Origin: Flavobacterium anhuiense
Lineage (GTDB): Bacteria; Bacteroidota; Bacteroidia; Flavobacteriales; Flavobacteriaceae
Assembly (NCBI RefSeq): GCF_004151235.1
Contig: NZ_JUIV01000005.1
Location: 62,001-126,000 of the forward strand
DNA length: 64,000 nucleotides
Reading direction: 5' to 3'
Shown here in pieces: positions 10,201 to 18,386 of the stretch (positions are counted from its first letter, which is position 1; each line of letters opens with the position of its first letter). Both the position numbers and the translations under genes were made by a program. Below the pieces are notes generated by a model. That model ran no database searches. It had not been told where the DNA came from and saw nothing but the letters and a program-made list of their open reading frames with translations.

Positions 10201-13200
10201 CTAAATCGTAAGGAGCATCGCTCACTAAAATATTGTCTATAAACCCTCCTAAAAATCCGTCATAATAATCATCTGATTTTACACGAAAACGAATGGCTGC
10301 TTTTTTACCAGCAAGCTCATTTAAACGTATTTGATAAGGATCTTTTTTCAGATTATTGTTCACGCCCGTAAACCATCCTCCATCAAATAAGTCATTTAAA
10401 TGCTTGGTTTCTGGATAATTTACAGTTTCAACTTTTTTCCAATTCTGGCCTTTATCTTCAGAATATTCAACCACTAATCCGTCATATCCTGTATGAAGCA
10501 AATAATACAAATCAAACTCTACATAAGGAGAAGTCACATTGGTAAAGTCAAAAATTGGAGATTCTAAGACAAAATCAGAATTAAGTCCCATTCTTTCTGT
10601 TCCTTTAAAATCTACCATTCCCCACATATATTGCGATTTAACGGTTCTAAATGATGCAGGATAATTTTGGAATAAAAACTTTTGGTTTCCAGCTAATGCT
10701 TTTGTATTCCATCCTCCAGCTGTTCTTTCAAATCCTTCAGAATATGGAAACTGTGTAATAATGCCGTTATATGCAGCATTTATAATACTGTTATTTGTAG
10801 TGATTGGATCTTGCGCCAATGTTACAAATCCTTCGTAAGTATGTAAGCCAGGTGCAGATAAATCGAAAGTATTATCAAAAACAACAGTCATTTCTGAATT
10901 TCCTTTAAAATCTGCAGTAAGCGTTACATCTTTCCAAATGGTTGTACTTCCGGCAGCTGTATTAGCATATCCAACTTTAAGTACCGTTCCTGCCGGAATA
11001 GGTGCACAACCTAAATTAAAAATCGTCATCGATGACTGATAGTTTGACGGAAGCACGCCTCCTGTATAATAAGGCATAGTCAATGCAGTTGCTTTAAGAT
11101 CGTAATCTTTTTGCGCCGCAGGAACAACGATTGGAGAAATAAAGGTATAGCCTTCTTTTGCTCCAAATTCAGCTATAGGATTTAAATCTACTTTTACTTC
11201 TACATAATTTGTAGCTCCGTTGCCTTGGTATGGAATTTTACTTTTTAATGGTAAAACCACTTCTTCACCTGGATTTAAATCTTTAGCAAAAGCAACTTTT
11301 CCGTCATAAGTATAAAAAGTGATTAATCTTCCAAGAGCACTCGCCATTGCTCTTAATTTGAAATTTAGATTTTCATCGGCTTTAATTACGGTGCTTCCCG
11401 TATTTCTAATTTTTACATAAAAAGGCTCTTCTCCTTTTAATGGTCCGCACGGAACTGAAGGATTCTCAACAGAAACTAGAAGAATCTGTCTTTCTCCATA
11501 AGCAGGTCCAACACCAATTGCATACCAAGCATTGGTTACTTGCTTGTATTCTTCAGAACCTAATCCGTACAAATCTTCTGTAGCCATCAAACTTGCCTGA
11601 CGCATTGCCATGAAATTTGAAGAAGGCGATAAATATTCTGTAAGTGTTGTGTAGGCAATTTTCTCGGCTTTTTCCAAACCAATTGCTTTTACGCTATAAC
11701 TGTTATTTAAGTCATTAACGCCTTCGCCACCTTCTACTAAAAGATAATACCAATAATTGGTAATTCCACTATTTTGGTGAACACCTCCATTGTCAACACT
11801 AGTATTGGCAGGATTTGTCCAAAATTCTCCTCCGTAAGTATCTGGCTGACCAGCCGCTTTTGGATTCGACATGCTTCTCAAACTTCCGTGTTTGTACAAT
11901 TCGTCTCCAAGCATCCAGATATCATTTTTAGAATCTTTTCCGGCATAAAGCTCAATCGAAATTCCAAAAATATCACTGAACGATTCGTTCATCGCACCAG
12001 ATTCTCCCAAATAAATTAAACCTGCAGAAAATTGTGTTACAGCATGTGTCATTTCGTGTCCTGTAATTCCTAAACTTACAAATGGCTGTTTGTCTCCATC
12101 ACCAAACTGCGCCCATCCTCCTGTCCAAGACGCATTCTGAACATTGGTTCCTAAGTGCGCAAGACCAAAAATGGTCATTCCTTTATCATCGACACTATTA
12201 CGGTTAAATTTTTCTTCGTAATAATTCAGAGTCTTTTGCAATCCCCAATGAATATCGATTGCTGCTTCATCGTGATCTTTATTGTATAAATCATTCCAGT
12301 TGTTATCCTCATCGATATACTCTGTCAAAACTTCATCAGATGCGTGTTCTGCATGATTCATATTTAAAGTATAAATCGGCACTTTATATTTTCCTAATAA
12401 AGTTTCCAATCTATAACCATCTGCATATTGTGTTGTGCCAAAAGTAACATCTCCTGCAAATCTGGCTTTTCCTTTACCAATGGCCGCTCTTCCGTCAGCA
12501 GAAGGCGAAGATGACGAGCGAAGATCTCTGCTTAAATCAATTTTTAAGATTACTTTTCCAGTATTGGCATCTACATAAATCGTCTGGCTTGATTGCGGAT
12601 TTGTAGCGAAAATATCATATTTCCATGCCAAATGGTATTCTGTCAATTCAGACGAGAAATTTGGTCCAACATAGACCAATTCTCCTTCTGGTTTTGTGCT
12701 GATTTTTTTATGCACCAAAGAAGATAACTTTTTGCTCTGCCAAACATATTCTTTAGCATTTACCGTATTTAATGCATTTTGCAAAGCCGTCGAAGCATTT
12801 ACTTTATAATTACTGCTGGCTGGCAGCTTTTTGCTCACCGCACCAAATGCATCAATCTTAGATTTATCTTCTCTAACCTTGAAGATAGCTCCTTCTACAG
12901 GAACAGAATTGTGCAGTTGCTGATACGTAGCCAAAGTTCGTCCGTGCTTATCTGAAACCGATTTTAACTGCATTCTATCTGAACCCGATAACTCGAAAGC
13001 GTCTTTTTTAACTTCAAATATATTTCTAGAAGTCAATTTTGCGGACTTAGCAAAAGACTTCACTTTTGTAGTGTCTGAAATCTGCACATTTTTGGCTGTT
13101 GCAGCGCTTTGGCTTTTGTCAAAAAATTTCTGGCTAGCCTTTAATCGTTGATTTACCGCATCACTTTCTTCCTGCGAAAGTGTCGTTCCGTTTACACTCT

Positions 13201-13423
13201 TTTGAGTTAATAAAACAGTAGGATCATCATTCTGATTACTGTTTTGATCTGCTGTTTTCTGAAAAACCTGATCTTTTTTCTGATTGGCGCTTGGCGATTG
13301 TATGGCCGTCTGCGCATTGGCCGACTTGTTTTTTGGTAAAGGTGACTGAGCCATTCCGACGGAACAGACTAAGAAACCCAACAAAAGAAACAAATACCTA
13401 GGGTTTGAGTAGGTTTGGTTCAT
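7283..13423 (-). CDS. Secreted M4-family (thermolysin-like) metalloprotease with T9SS sorting domain
   Basis: A 2046-residue protein. The order is: signal peptide (to about 25); a Gln/Asn/Ser-rich stretch (25-75); FTP/PepSY-type propeptide (about 135-300); and M4 catalytic domain (about 320-640). The domain has zinc motif HEMTH (456-460), catalytic Glu457, third ligand Glu480 in GAMNESFSD, and the proton-donor His549 in NGGVHQNSG. The long C-terminal part holds CARDB-like modules and at least three jelly-roll/MAM-like adhesive domains (about 885-1060, 1190-1340, 1470-1620), then Ig-like repeats. It ends with a type A T9SS C-terminal domain (FRVFPNPAADN, near 1975, to KIIKK). The protein should be exported by Sec and T9SS and anchored or released at the surface, where it would degrade extracellular protein. 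It is far longer than typical secreted M4 enzymes. Confidence 0.95.
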   Translation of the reverse strand: MNQTYSNPRYLFLLLGFLVCSVGMAQSPLPKNKSANAQTAIQSPSANQKKDQVFQKTADQNSNQNDDPTVLLTQKSVNGTTLSQEESDAVNQRLKASQKFFDKSQSAATAKNVQISDTTKVKSFAKSAKLTSRNIFEVKKDAFELSGSDRMQLKSVSDKHGRTLATYQQLHNSVPVEGAIFKVREDKSKIDAFGAVSKKLPASSNYKVNASTALQNALNTVNAKEYVWQSKKLSSLVHKKISTKPEGELVYVGPNFSSELTEYHLAWKYDIFATNPQSSQTIYVDANTGKVILKIDLSRDLRSSSSPSADGRAAIGKGKARFAGDVTFGTTQYADGYRLETLLGKYKVPIYTLNMNHAEHASDEVLTEYIDEDNNWNDLYNKDHDEAAIDIHWGLQKTLNYYEEKFNRNSVDDKGMTIFGLAHLGTNVQNASWTGGWAQFGDGDKQPFVSLGITGHEMTHAVTQFSAGLIYLGESGAMNESFSDIFGISIELYAGKDSKNDIWMLGDELYKHGSLRSMSNPKAAGQPDTYGGEFWTNPANTSVDNGGVHQNSGITNYWYYLLVEGGEGVNDLNNSYSVKAIGLEKAEKIAYTTLTEYLSPSSNFMAMRQASLMATEDLYGLGSEEYKQVTNAWYAIGVGPAYGERQILLVSVENPSVPCGPLKGEEPFYVKIRNTGSTVIKADENLNFKLRAMASALGRLITFYTYDGKVAFAKDLNPGEEVVLPLKSKIPYQGNGATNYVEVKVDLNPIAEFGAKEGYTFISPIVVPAAQKDYDLKATALTMPYYTGGVLPSNYQSSMTIFNLGCAPIPAGTVLKVGYANTAAGSTTIWKDVTLTADFKGNSEMTVVFDNTFDLSAPGLHTYEGFVTLAQDPITTNNSIINAAYNGIITQFPYSEGFERTAGGWNTKALAGNQKFLFQNYPASFRTVKSQYMWGMVDFKGTERMGLNSDFVLESPIFDFTNVTSPYVEFDLYYLLHTGYDGLVVEYSEDKGQNWKKVETVNYPETKHLNDLFDGGWFTGVNNNLKKDPYQIRLNELAGKKAAIRFRVKSDDYYDGFLGGFIDNILVSDAPYDLEVLSAKLDAGKCDINNSNVTIKAKITNNFATASQVVNITTKVLDAAKTEVFSKTEKTTLNFAKFKDTITYSVPNISLKNIGEHTITVSVFPEDMAKDLKQGNNAVTLTYDNWNNEDMKISVLPYKMDFEDASKYKGWRTAENKGSAGWKHGLRPDLGSPGWFIADHTKFMASNDDKCNCDAANDMLVSPVFDLTNYKAAHLTFDGFGDAQHLSDGYVKVSTDGGETWKEVFKMPYYGNWWEYGVDLTEYAGKSCVMIAFVHNDNGYFANGFAVDNIEIKESKTNLRLTNLSVPETVYEDAPSHEFAVNVRNGAYKEVNKFTFEYQVSQNGNAVGSPILVEKSETILVGQTITYNLAGLPQLAAGKYEITVKAYTADESKENAQIIKGSFEVIANAPELSVETFSNLPAGSLFGQKGFVSSQSDDNYPWRVVITPDNVNLTVPKNDHTGDTAKNMLYSSLENLSYYGEVISPMYKLSQKASAVEFYYAMQSNVNDIFLVDIKVAGGEWTELWRRNKEGSYIDTDWKRASLNITKYRGKSVMFRFRHAKAAGYSYMVLDDLKIFNEEVTDVAMEILSPKDVCGSQEYKVRLSNEGQIAIKENSIQVKIDYLNTSESITETVEAGIPVGESIEYTFKKLPKLDQNDDSHIFNFTAKLEGDIIDQNNTIENYYYQGVSGDFKLFDNASIHGYAGKNVYINAQTNLLIKELDAVSYKWNTGEVTSDIEVTKPGDYIVTAVLENGCTLTEKVTVTFDTFNSELPSGDVCGPEVVLNPGNYAAYEWFDGSTDPTFTTTESGEYYVTVYNEHGLGKIFTTTINVLENKVPEIQALEGNKITASADAAGYQWYLNGRIIPNATEKTVATIWEGSYSLQATNAHGCTSMSEPIDSKGLLIGKLTNSFRVFPNPAADNVNIFLAEKAEGEAEMKIYSMEGNAVWSKTYSAVPSSVNVSQLTTGVYILDCTVQGKKYTAKIIKK

Positions 13424-13516
13424 TTTTTAAAATTTTTAGATTAGTATTAAGGCATTTTTAGTTCATAGTTTGCTCTCTATTCGTTCGCACAAAAGCGCAA
13501 AAACCCCGTCCAAAAA

Positions 13517-13651
13517 TCAATTTGGCGATTGATTCTTAGATCCGGTTTTTGTTATTTTCTGTAGAATTTTTAAGAGTGCGCTCTTTTTTGTTTTTGTTTC
13601 CTCCAAAAGTTCATCTAAACTTTTGTTCGGTTCATTTTTCTTTGTGTCCAT
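13517..13651 (-). CDS. Possible small protein, 44 residues
   Basis: A short frame from ATG 13651 to TGA 13517. It encodes a highly charged Lys/Glu/Asn-rich peptide beginning MDTKKNEPNKSLDELLEE and continuing KTKKSALLKILQKITK. The amphipathic helical character and the lack of rare-looking residues suggest a real small gene. It lies alone in the 389-bp gap upstream of the M4 protease, in the same direction. A TACGTTTG sequence (-7 promoter consensus) ends two bases before the ATG, which would imply an almost leaderless transcript if it is used. No function can be assigned. It could be chance; conservation in relatives would decide. Confidence 0.45.
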   Translation of the reverse strand: MDTKKNEPNKSLDELLEETKTKKSALLKILQKITKTGSKNQSPN

Positions 13652-13812
13652 CCAAACGTATTTTATAATCGTTTGGTAAATGTAGAATGGCAGTATCAGA
13701 CTCAGAAAAAAAGGACTATTGCAAAAACACTCGCAGGCTAAAATGCATCACTAAAAAAACACTCATTTTAAAATAAAAACAAATATATCAAATAGTTACA
13801 TTTTAAATTATT

Positions 13813-15438
13813 TTACAATGAATCGGCTTTAAAACTGTTCAGATAAGTGGAAAGATTTACTTTTTCGTTGGTCAAATCAAACTTTTTACGCAGTCTGGTG
13901 CGGGCATTTTCTATTGATTTAAACGATTGCCCAGTGATTTGAGAAATCTCTTTTGTCGTTAAATCTAAATATAGCAGCGCACAAAGACGGCGCTCTTTTG
14001 GAGTAAGTGTAGGATAATCTATGGTCAATTTATCGAAGAAAGATTTATGAACCTGCTCAAAACTAATTTCAAATTCTTTCCAGATATCGGTATTTAAATC
14101 TTTTTCCAGACGTTTTAAAACAATATCTATTGCTTGCTGCAATTCTTTATTTGGTGTTTTGAGTTTGATCTTTTTAAGGTCTGTCAGAATTTCATTGATG
14201 TTGTCTGTTCGGTGTATTTCAGACATTGCTTTGCCAACCAAAACCATGTTTTTAGCTTCAAGACTTTGTTTGAGTTCCTGCTGTTTGGCTTTTAATTTCT
14301 CCTGCTCCAATTGATTTTTGATGTGCTTATTTCGATATCGAATCAATAAAATAATGAGCACTAATATTCCAACAACCAATATTAATCCGACAACATAATA
14401 TTTAAATCTGGTTTTCTCTTCGACCAGTGTTCTTATCTGACTTCTAACTTTATAATCTTGTTCAAGCTTAATTCTTTCAAGGTTTACAGCTTTCTGCTCA
14501 ATATTTATGCTGTCACTAATTTTATTGTATTCCTGAAAATAATAAACCGCATTCTTGTAATCACCCATATTTAAATAGGCCTCATAAAGCATTTTATTCA
14601 ATCTCATATTCGAAAAACCAAAGGGTTTATCTTTATTAAACTCAAAAGCCTTTTTTGCATTTACAATAGCGGCATCATATTTATTTTCTTCCAAATTATA
14701 TTGCGAAAGAGATTCATACACAAATGATTTCAATGAATTATCGATGTTTGAATTAACCAAAGAAAAAGCCTTTTCAAAATAAAGTTCGGCATTCTTCTTA
14801 TCTTTCTTTTTCGCATAAGTTCTTGCCAAATTGGTATAAATATATACTGTTAAAGTATTGTTTTTCAGCTTTTCGGTTATCAAATGTGCCTTTTGATAAT
14901 AGTGTAAAGAAGAGTCTGCATTTTTGTCGAGATAGATTGTTCCAATATTATTTAGAATCTTAACCAATTTAGTCGAATCATTTTTAGCTTTCTGATACTT
15001 ATATACATGCGAGAAAAATTTAAGGGCTTTTTCCTGATTATTGCTTTTTGCATACAAAATGGCAAGGTTGTTTTCTGCGCTGGCAATTTCTGCAGGATTG
15101 TTTTTTTCTTTATAAATATCATAAGCCTTCAAATAGTATTGCAGCGCCACGTCTAGAACATCTTTTGAGTCGTAAAGATTTCCTGCCGTTGTATATACTA
15201 CAGCCAAAATTTCGTTTGATTTCTCTGTTTTTTTTGCTTCAGTTTCGGCCAGTTCTATATACTTGACCGCCCTTTCCCAATCTGTTTTATTTAATTTTAA
15301 TGCTATTTTGCAGCACAAATCGGCCTTACGAGCAGGATTATTGATTGTGTTTAAGCTATCTATCAGCTCTTTTGTTGAAGATTGCGGATAAGCAAAAAAA
15401 GTTATGAAAATAAAAAATATGCAAAGTAATCGACCCAT
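13813..15438 (-). CDS. TPR-containing membrane-anchored transcriptional regulator (LuxR-type HTH)
   Basis: About 541 residues from the ATG at 15438. A TTG-initiated extension to 15468 is less likely, because a -7 element TAATTTTG sits at 15466-15473. Signal peptide (MGRLLCIFFIFITFFAYPQ), then at least five tetratricopeptide repeats (about 60-320; for example AENNLAILYAKSNNQEKALKFF and ILNNIGTIYLDKNADSSLHYY). A single membrane helix follows (VVGLILVVGILVLIILLI), then a coiled-coil-prone segment (QLEQEKLKAKQQELKQ) and a C-terminal helix-turn-helix (LTPKERRLCALLYLDLTTKE, then ISQITGQSFKSIENARTRLR). This layout places TPRs in the periplasm and the DNA-binding domain in the cytoplasm, a common Bacteroidota one-component design. 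Targets are unknown; the protease just downstream is a candidate. Confidence 0.9.
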   Translation of the reverse strand: MGRLLCIFFIFITFFAYPQSSTKELIDSLNTINNPARKADLCCKIALKLNKTDWERAVKYIELAETEAKKTEKSNEILAVVYTTAGNLYDSKDVLDVALQYYLKAYDIYKEKNNPAEIASAENNLAILYAKSNNQEKALKFFSHVYKYQKAKNDSTKLVKILNNIGTIYLDKNADSSLHYYQKAHLITEKLKNNTLTVYIYTNLARTYAKKKDKKNAELYFEKAFSLVNSNIDNSLKSFVYESLSQYNLEENKYDAAIVNAKKAFEFNKDKPFGFSNMRLNKMLYEAYLNMGDYKNAVYYFQEYNKISDSINIEQKAVNLERIKLEQDYKVRSQIRTLVEEKTRFKYYVVGLILVVGILVLIILLIRYRNKHIKNQLEQEKLKAKQQELKQSLEAKNMVLVGKAMSEIHRTDNINEILTDLKKIKLKTPNKELQQAIDIVLKRLEKDLNTDIWKEFEISFEQVHKSFFDKLTIDYPTLTPKERRLCALLYLDLTTKEISQITGQSFKSIENARTRLRKKFDLTNEKVNLSTYLNSFKADSL

Positions 15439-15538
15439 CGTGTGTAAAAATGATAAAGATGGGTTCAAAATTATAGAAAATTACTAGTATTTAATAACAA
15501 ACAAAAGAAATAAACAACATGCTAAATCGTCCAAAAAG

Positions 15539-16450
15539 TTAATCATGATTTACCATCTGGCGAAAAAGCATTAATTCTCCATCTCCATTTCTTTTCCAGA
15601 CATTGATACTTTTTCCTTTTACATTTCCGTTGCGATCGCCGTCGCTCCAGTCAACATTGTAAAAACCGAATTCTACAATGGCTTTTTGAGTGAAAATAAT
15701 ATTTGAAGTCAAAATTGAAATCTGTTCGATACGCAATGTGCCTGGCTTTTCATGTTCTGTAAAATAAGCCGTAATCTCTTTTTCACCAGAAAGAATTGGA
15801 GTATAATACGTCAAATACATTGCATCAGGCATAAACATTTTGGCGTGTTCTGCTCCTTGCCTGTTTTGAACCAACTTTTTAATGTTATTATTTCTCTCCT
15901 TTACTTCTAAAGTTAATTTATCAGATGAAATATACTCTTTTGTTGGCGGAATTGCGGCATCATCTATGTTTGGAATGTTTTTATCATCAAAATAACTTGC
16001 GGAACCCCAAATCTCGGCCGCAATCGTAAGAAGTTGATTCTTTTTGGAAGGTTTGGCCCATAAAACTGAATATTTTCCGGAATAAGAAAATGCATTTTGT
16101 CCATTTAGACTTAAATTTTCGGCAAAAGTTCCAATTTCTAAAACATAGTTTCCAAAGTCCTGCAGTTCCAAAATTGTTTTTTGATAAGAATTAATTTTTG
16201 CCTGTGCTAGCCATTGTTCATAAAATGCTTCAATTGCTTTTCTCCCTAGACGTTGCCTGCTGTGTTCTGGCATAAATATGGTTTCATCTGTATAAGCTTT
16301 TGCCAAATCGCCCTGATTTCCTTTTATAAAAACATTTGCAAATGAAGTATTATACTCTTCAATTTGTTTTTTAATAACCGAATCACTTTTACTTCCTTGA
16401 GCAAAACCAGCAAATGCAAAAAGAAGAAAGGCTAAACTTAACTTGATCAT
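15539..16450 (-). CDS. Secreted protein with two SnoaL/NTF2-like domains
   Basis: About 303 residues from ATG 16450 (signal peptide MIKLSLAFLLFAFAGFAQ). An in-frame ATG 51 bp upstream precedes a -7-like element TATATTTG (16475-16482), so the shorter start is favoured. Two cone-like domains are visible. The first (about 25-150) has YNTSFANVFIKGNQGDLAKAY, then TDETIFMPEH and AIEAFYEQWL. The second (about 175-300) has KLVQNRQGAEHAKMFMPDAMY, then AYFTEHE, and ends VWKRNGDGELMLFRQMVNHD. The final motif (kxNGqWki...d) is typical of DUF4440/SnoaL-like proteins. Ligand or enzyme activity is unknown. It stands alone, divergent from the next gene. Confidence 0.8.
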   Translation of the reverse strand: MIKLSLAFLLFAFAGFAQGSKSDSVIKKQIEEYNTSFANVFIKGNQGDLAKAYTDETIFMPEHSRQRLGRKAIEAFYEQWLAQAKINSYQKTILELQDFGNYVLEIGTFAENLSLNGQNAFSYSGKYSVLWAKPSKKNQLLTIAAEIWGSASYFDDKNIPNIDDAAIPPTKEYISSDKLTLEVKERNNNIKKLVQNRQGAEHAKMFMPDAMYLTYYTPILSGEKEITAYFTEHEKPGTLRIEQISILTSNIIFTQKAIVEFGFYNVDWSDGDRNGNVKGKSINVWKRNGDGELMLFRQMVNHD

Positions 16451-16641
16451 AGCATATATGTTTTGGTTAAGACACAAATATACAACATTGACATTCAGCA
16501 TCTTAAAAACAAATCAAAGGATTTAAAAACAACTTTCCAATAGCTCTATTTTTACTAGAAAGAATCAAAATGGAAAGTTAATTTTTAGAAAAATAACCAT
16601 TAATAAGACAATAATTAGTTTTATAAAATGTTTATATATAA

Positions 16642-16664
16642 AAGATTATGATGCATCTAATCTT
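16642..16664. other. Short inverted repeat upstream of an unknown secreted protein gene
   Basis: AAGATTA and TAATCTT (7-bp perfect arms) flank a core containing the palindrome GATGCATC, 36 bp before the ATG at 16701. It could be an operator or an RNA hairpin in the leader. Nothing more can be said from sequence. Confidence 0.35.
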
Positions 16665-16700
16665 CGATATAACCCCTCAAGATTAATATTTATACAAAAA

Positions 16701-17294
16701 ATGAAAAAAATATTTTTAATAATAGCCTTTACTTCTTTTTCGCTACACAGTTTTGCTCAAGAACTTGATAATAAATTCAAATCAATTCCAGCAAAGAAAT
16801 CTCCTGTAAAAGAAGTTATTCCGCCAAAAGAAGCCGCACCCAAAGAAAATCCGCCGGCACCTGTCGAAAAACCTGCGCCACTGCAAGTTAATCCAGACGA
16901 ACTATTTAAAAACACAAATCTCTATAAGCCAGAGGCCAATGTAGAAGGAATTTTTTACAGAAGAAATCAGTTCTTAGGAAACTTTAATACCACTGCTACT
17001 ACTTCTACTATTATGTACCGTGATGCAGCCTTTGTAGACGGTGATAAAGTAAAAGTATATTTGAACGATAAAGTTATTGAGCCAGAAGTCTTTTTGAATG
17101 GCGATTTTAAAAGTGTCAAAATAAATCTTGAAAAAGGAATCAATAAAATTGATATCGAAGCTTTAAACGAAGGTTTTGCTTCTCCAAATACAGCCGAATT
17201 TAAAGTTTATGACGATAAAGGCCAAGTTATTTCGTCAAGCGAATGGAATGTTGGTACGGGATATAAAGCTGTTATTGTTTTAGTTAAAGAATAA
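16701..17294 (+). CDS. Secreted protein of unknown function, Pro/Lys-rich linker plus beta domain
   Basis: A 197-residue protein with a signal peptide (MKKIFLIIAFTSFSLHSFAQ). A Pro/Lys/Glu-rich linker follows (about 30-65; KEVIPPKEAAPKENPP, then APVEKPAP). The C-terminal domain of about 125 residues is predicted to be all beta (GIFYRRNQFLGNFNT, VDGDKVKVYLNDKVI, VKINLEKGINKIDIEALNEG). The C-terminal part resembles an Ig-like or jelly-roll module seen in periplasmic proteins of Bacteroidota. I do not recognise the family. A strong terminator follows 42 bp after the stop. Confidence 0.8.
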   Translation: MKKIFLIIAFTSFSLHSFAQELDNKFKSIPAKKSPVKEVIPPKEAAPKENPPAPVEKPAPLQVNPDELFKNTNLYKPEANVEGIFYRRNQFLGNFNTTATTSTIMYRDAAFVDGDKVKVYLNDKVIEPEVFLNGDFKSVKINLEKGINKIDIEALNEGFASPNTAEFKVYDDKGQVISSSEWNVGTGYKAVIVLVKE

Positions 17295-17336
17295 AACTCA
17301 GAAACAAAAAATTGTAATAAATCATAAAAAACACTT

Positions 17337-17362
17337 AAAACTGCTGGTTTCAGCAGTTTTTT
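17337..17362 (+). terminator. Rho-independent terminator
   Basis: AAAACTGCTG-GTTT-CAGCAGTTTTTT: a 6-bp GC-containing stem extended by A-T pairs, a tetraloop and a run of six T. It lies just after the unknown secreted protein gene. Confidence 0.9.
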
Positions 17363-17364
17363 GC

Positions 17365-17395
17365 TTGGATATATGTAGTTAACTACGTAGTTTTG
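17365..17395 (+). promoter_or_regulatory. Promoter with palindromic operator for the GNAT-MarR operon
   Basis: A -33 TTG (17365-17367) and a -7 TAGTTTTG (17388-17395) are separated by 20 bp, matching the Bacteroidota consensus. Between them lies the perfect 12-bp palindrome GTAGTTAACTAC (17375-17386), followed by CTACGTAG overlapping the -7 box. The position is ideal for repression, and the operon encodes a MarR-family protein, so autoregulation is a good inference. Confidence 0.6.
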
Positions 17396-17422
17396 TACTC
17401 ATATTTAATTTTTGAAATTATC

Positions 17423-17908
17423 ATGAAGATTCAGCCAATAAAAAATGAGTGCGAAAACCAAATCGTAGATCTAATATTAAACATTCAGCAAAAAGAATTC
17501 AACGTTTCGATTACTTTAGAAGATCAGCCAGATTTACTGGATATCGAAAACTTCTACTATAAACCAGGCGGCATTTTTCTTGGCGCATTTATAGACCAAA
17601 AACTTGTTGGAACAATTGCTTTGGTAAAGTTTAGCAAAGAAGGCGCAGCTATTAGAAAAATGTTTGTAAAGAAAGAATTCCGAGGAAAAGAGTTCAATAT
17701 TGCGCAACAGTTATTGGAACAATTAATTAAGTACAGTGAAGAAAACGGAATTAAAGACTTATATTTAGGAACGGTTTCTATATTAGAGGCTGCTTTGCGC
17801 TTTTATGAAAAGAATAATTTTATTAGAATACAAAAAGAATCGCTTCCTGCCGATTTTCCGTTAATGAAACCTGATAATGTTTTTTGTCATTTAAAATTAA
17901 ATCCATAA
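17423..17908 (+). CDS. GNAT-family N-acetyltransferase
   Basis: About 161 residues starting at ATG 17423. The longer frame begins inside the promoter region, so the internal start is preferred. The acetyl-CoA binding region is visible: a strand LVGTIALVKFSKEGAAIRKMFV is followed by the loop KKEFRGKEFNIAQQLLEQLI, corresponding to the Q/RxxGxG/A motif in a degenerate form. A later strand DLYLGTVSILEAALRFYEKNNF matches the conserved C-terminal ALRFYEKNGF motif. It ends two bases before the MarR gene, with which it shares an operon. The substrate is unknown; small-molecule detoxification or protein acetylation are both possible. Confidence 0.88.
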   Translation: MKIQPIKNECENQIVDLILNIQQKEFNVSITLEDQPDLLDIENFYYKPGGIFLGAFIDQKLVGTIALVKFSKEGAAIRKMFVKKEFRGKEFNIAQQLLEQLIKYSEENGIKDLYLGTVSILEAALRFYEKNNFIRIQKESLPADFPLMKPDNVFCHLKLNP

Positions 17909-17910
17909 AA

Positions 17911-18384
17911 ATGAATATAATTGACGAAATTGGCATCTTAGCCATATCAACACGTCTGCAGCGTCTTAGCGAACAATTTCGCAAAGACGGCGCGCAGATT
18001 TATACTTATTTTAATATTGATTTTGAACCTAAATGGTTTCCTGTAATTTACACGCTGCATGTAAAAGAAATGCTAAGCGTGGTTGAAATTGCTAATGAAA
18101 TTGGTTACAGCCATCCTTCAACCATTAGTTTATTAAAGGAGCTGGAGAAGGAAAAAATGATTAGTTCTAAAAAAGACAAACAAGACGAACGCAAGAGATT
18201 GATTATCTTAACACCAAAAGGCAAAGAACTGGTTACTAAAATGCAGCCCGTTTGGGATATTATGAGAAAAACTTTGTACGAAATCACCAATACTCAGAAC
18301 AACCTGCTTAAAGCAATAGAAGAAGCAGAACAAAATCTGACTAGACAAAGCCTTTTTCAGAGAGCTATTGAACAAAAAAGTTAA
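17911..18384 (+). CDS. MarR-family transcriptional regulator
   Basis: A 157-residue winged-helix protein starting at ATG 17911 (an upstream in-frame ATG lies inside the acetyltransferase). The helix-turn-helix (SVVEIANEIGYSHPSTISLLKELEKEKMI) is followed by the wing (SSKKDKQDERKRLIILTPKG), the characteristic MarR DxRxxxxxLT region. It is probably a dimeric repressor binding the palindrome upstream of its own operon and releasing on ligand binding. It is co-transcribed with the GNAT gene, suggesting that the acetyltransferase is its regulatory target. It converges on the HxlR gene with only two bases between the stop codons. Confidence 0.92.
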   Translation: MNIIDEIGILAISTRLQRLSEQFRKDGAQIYTYFNIDFEPKWFPVIYTLHVKEMLSVVEIANEIGYSHPSTISLLKELEKEKMISSKKDKQDERKRLIILTPKGKELVTKMQPVWDIMRKTLYEITNTQNNLLKAIEEAEQNLTRQSLFQRAIEQKS

Positions 18385-18386
18385 GT

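Noticed and set aside
13570..13590. AAGAG-TGCG-CTCTT hairpin with T run
   Set aside because: The stem is only five bases and the T run is on the strand opposite to both neighbouring genes; it also lies inside the possible 44-codon gene.
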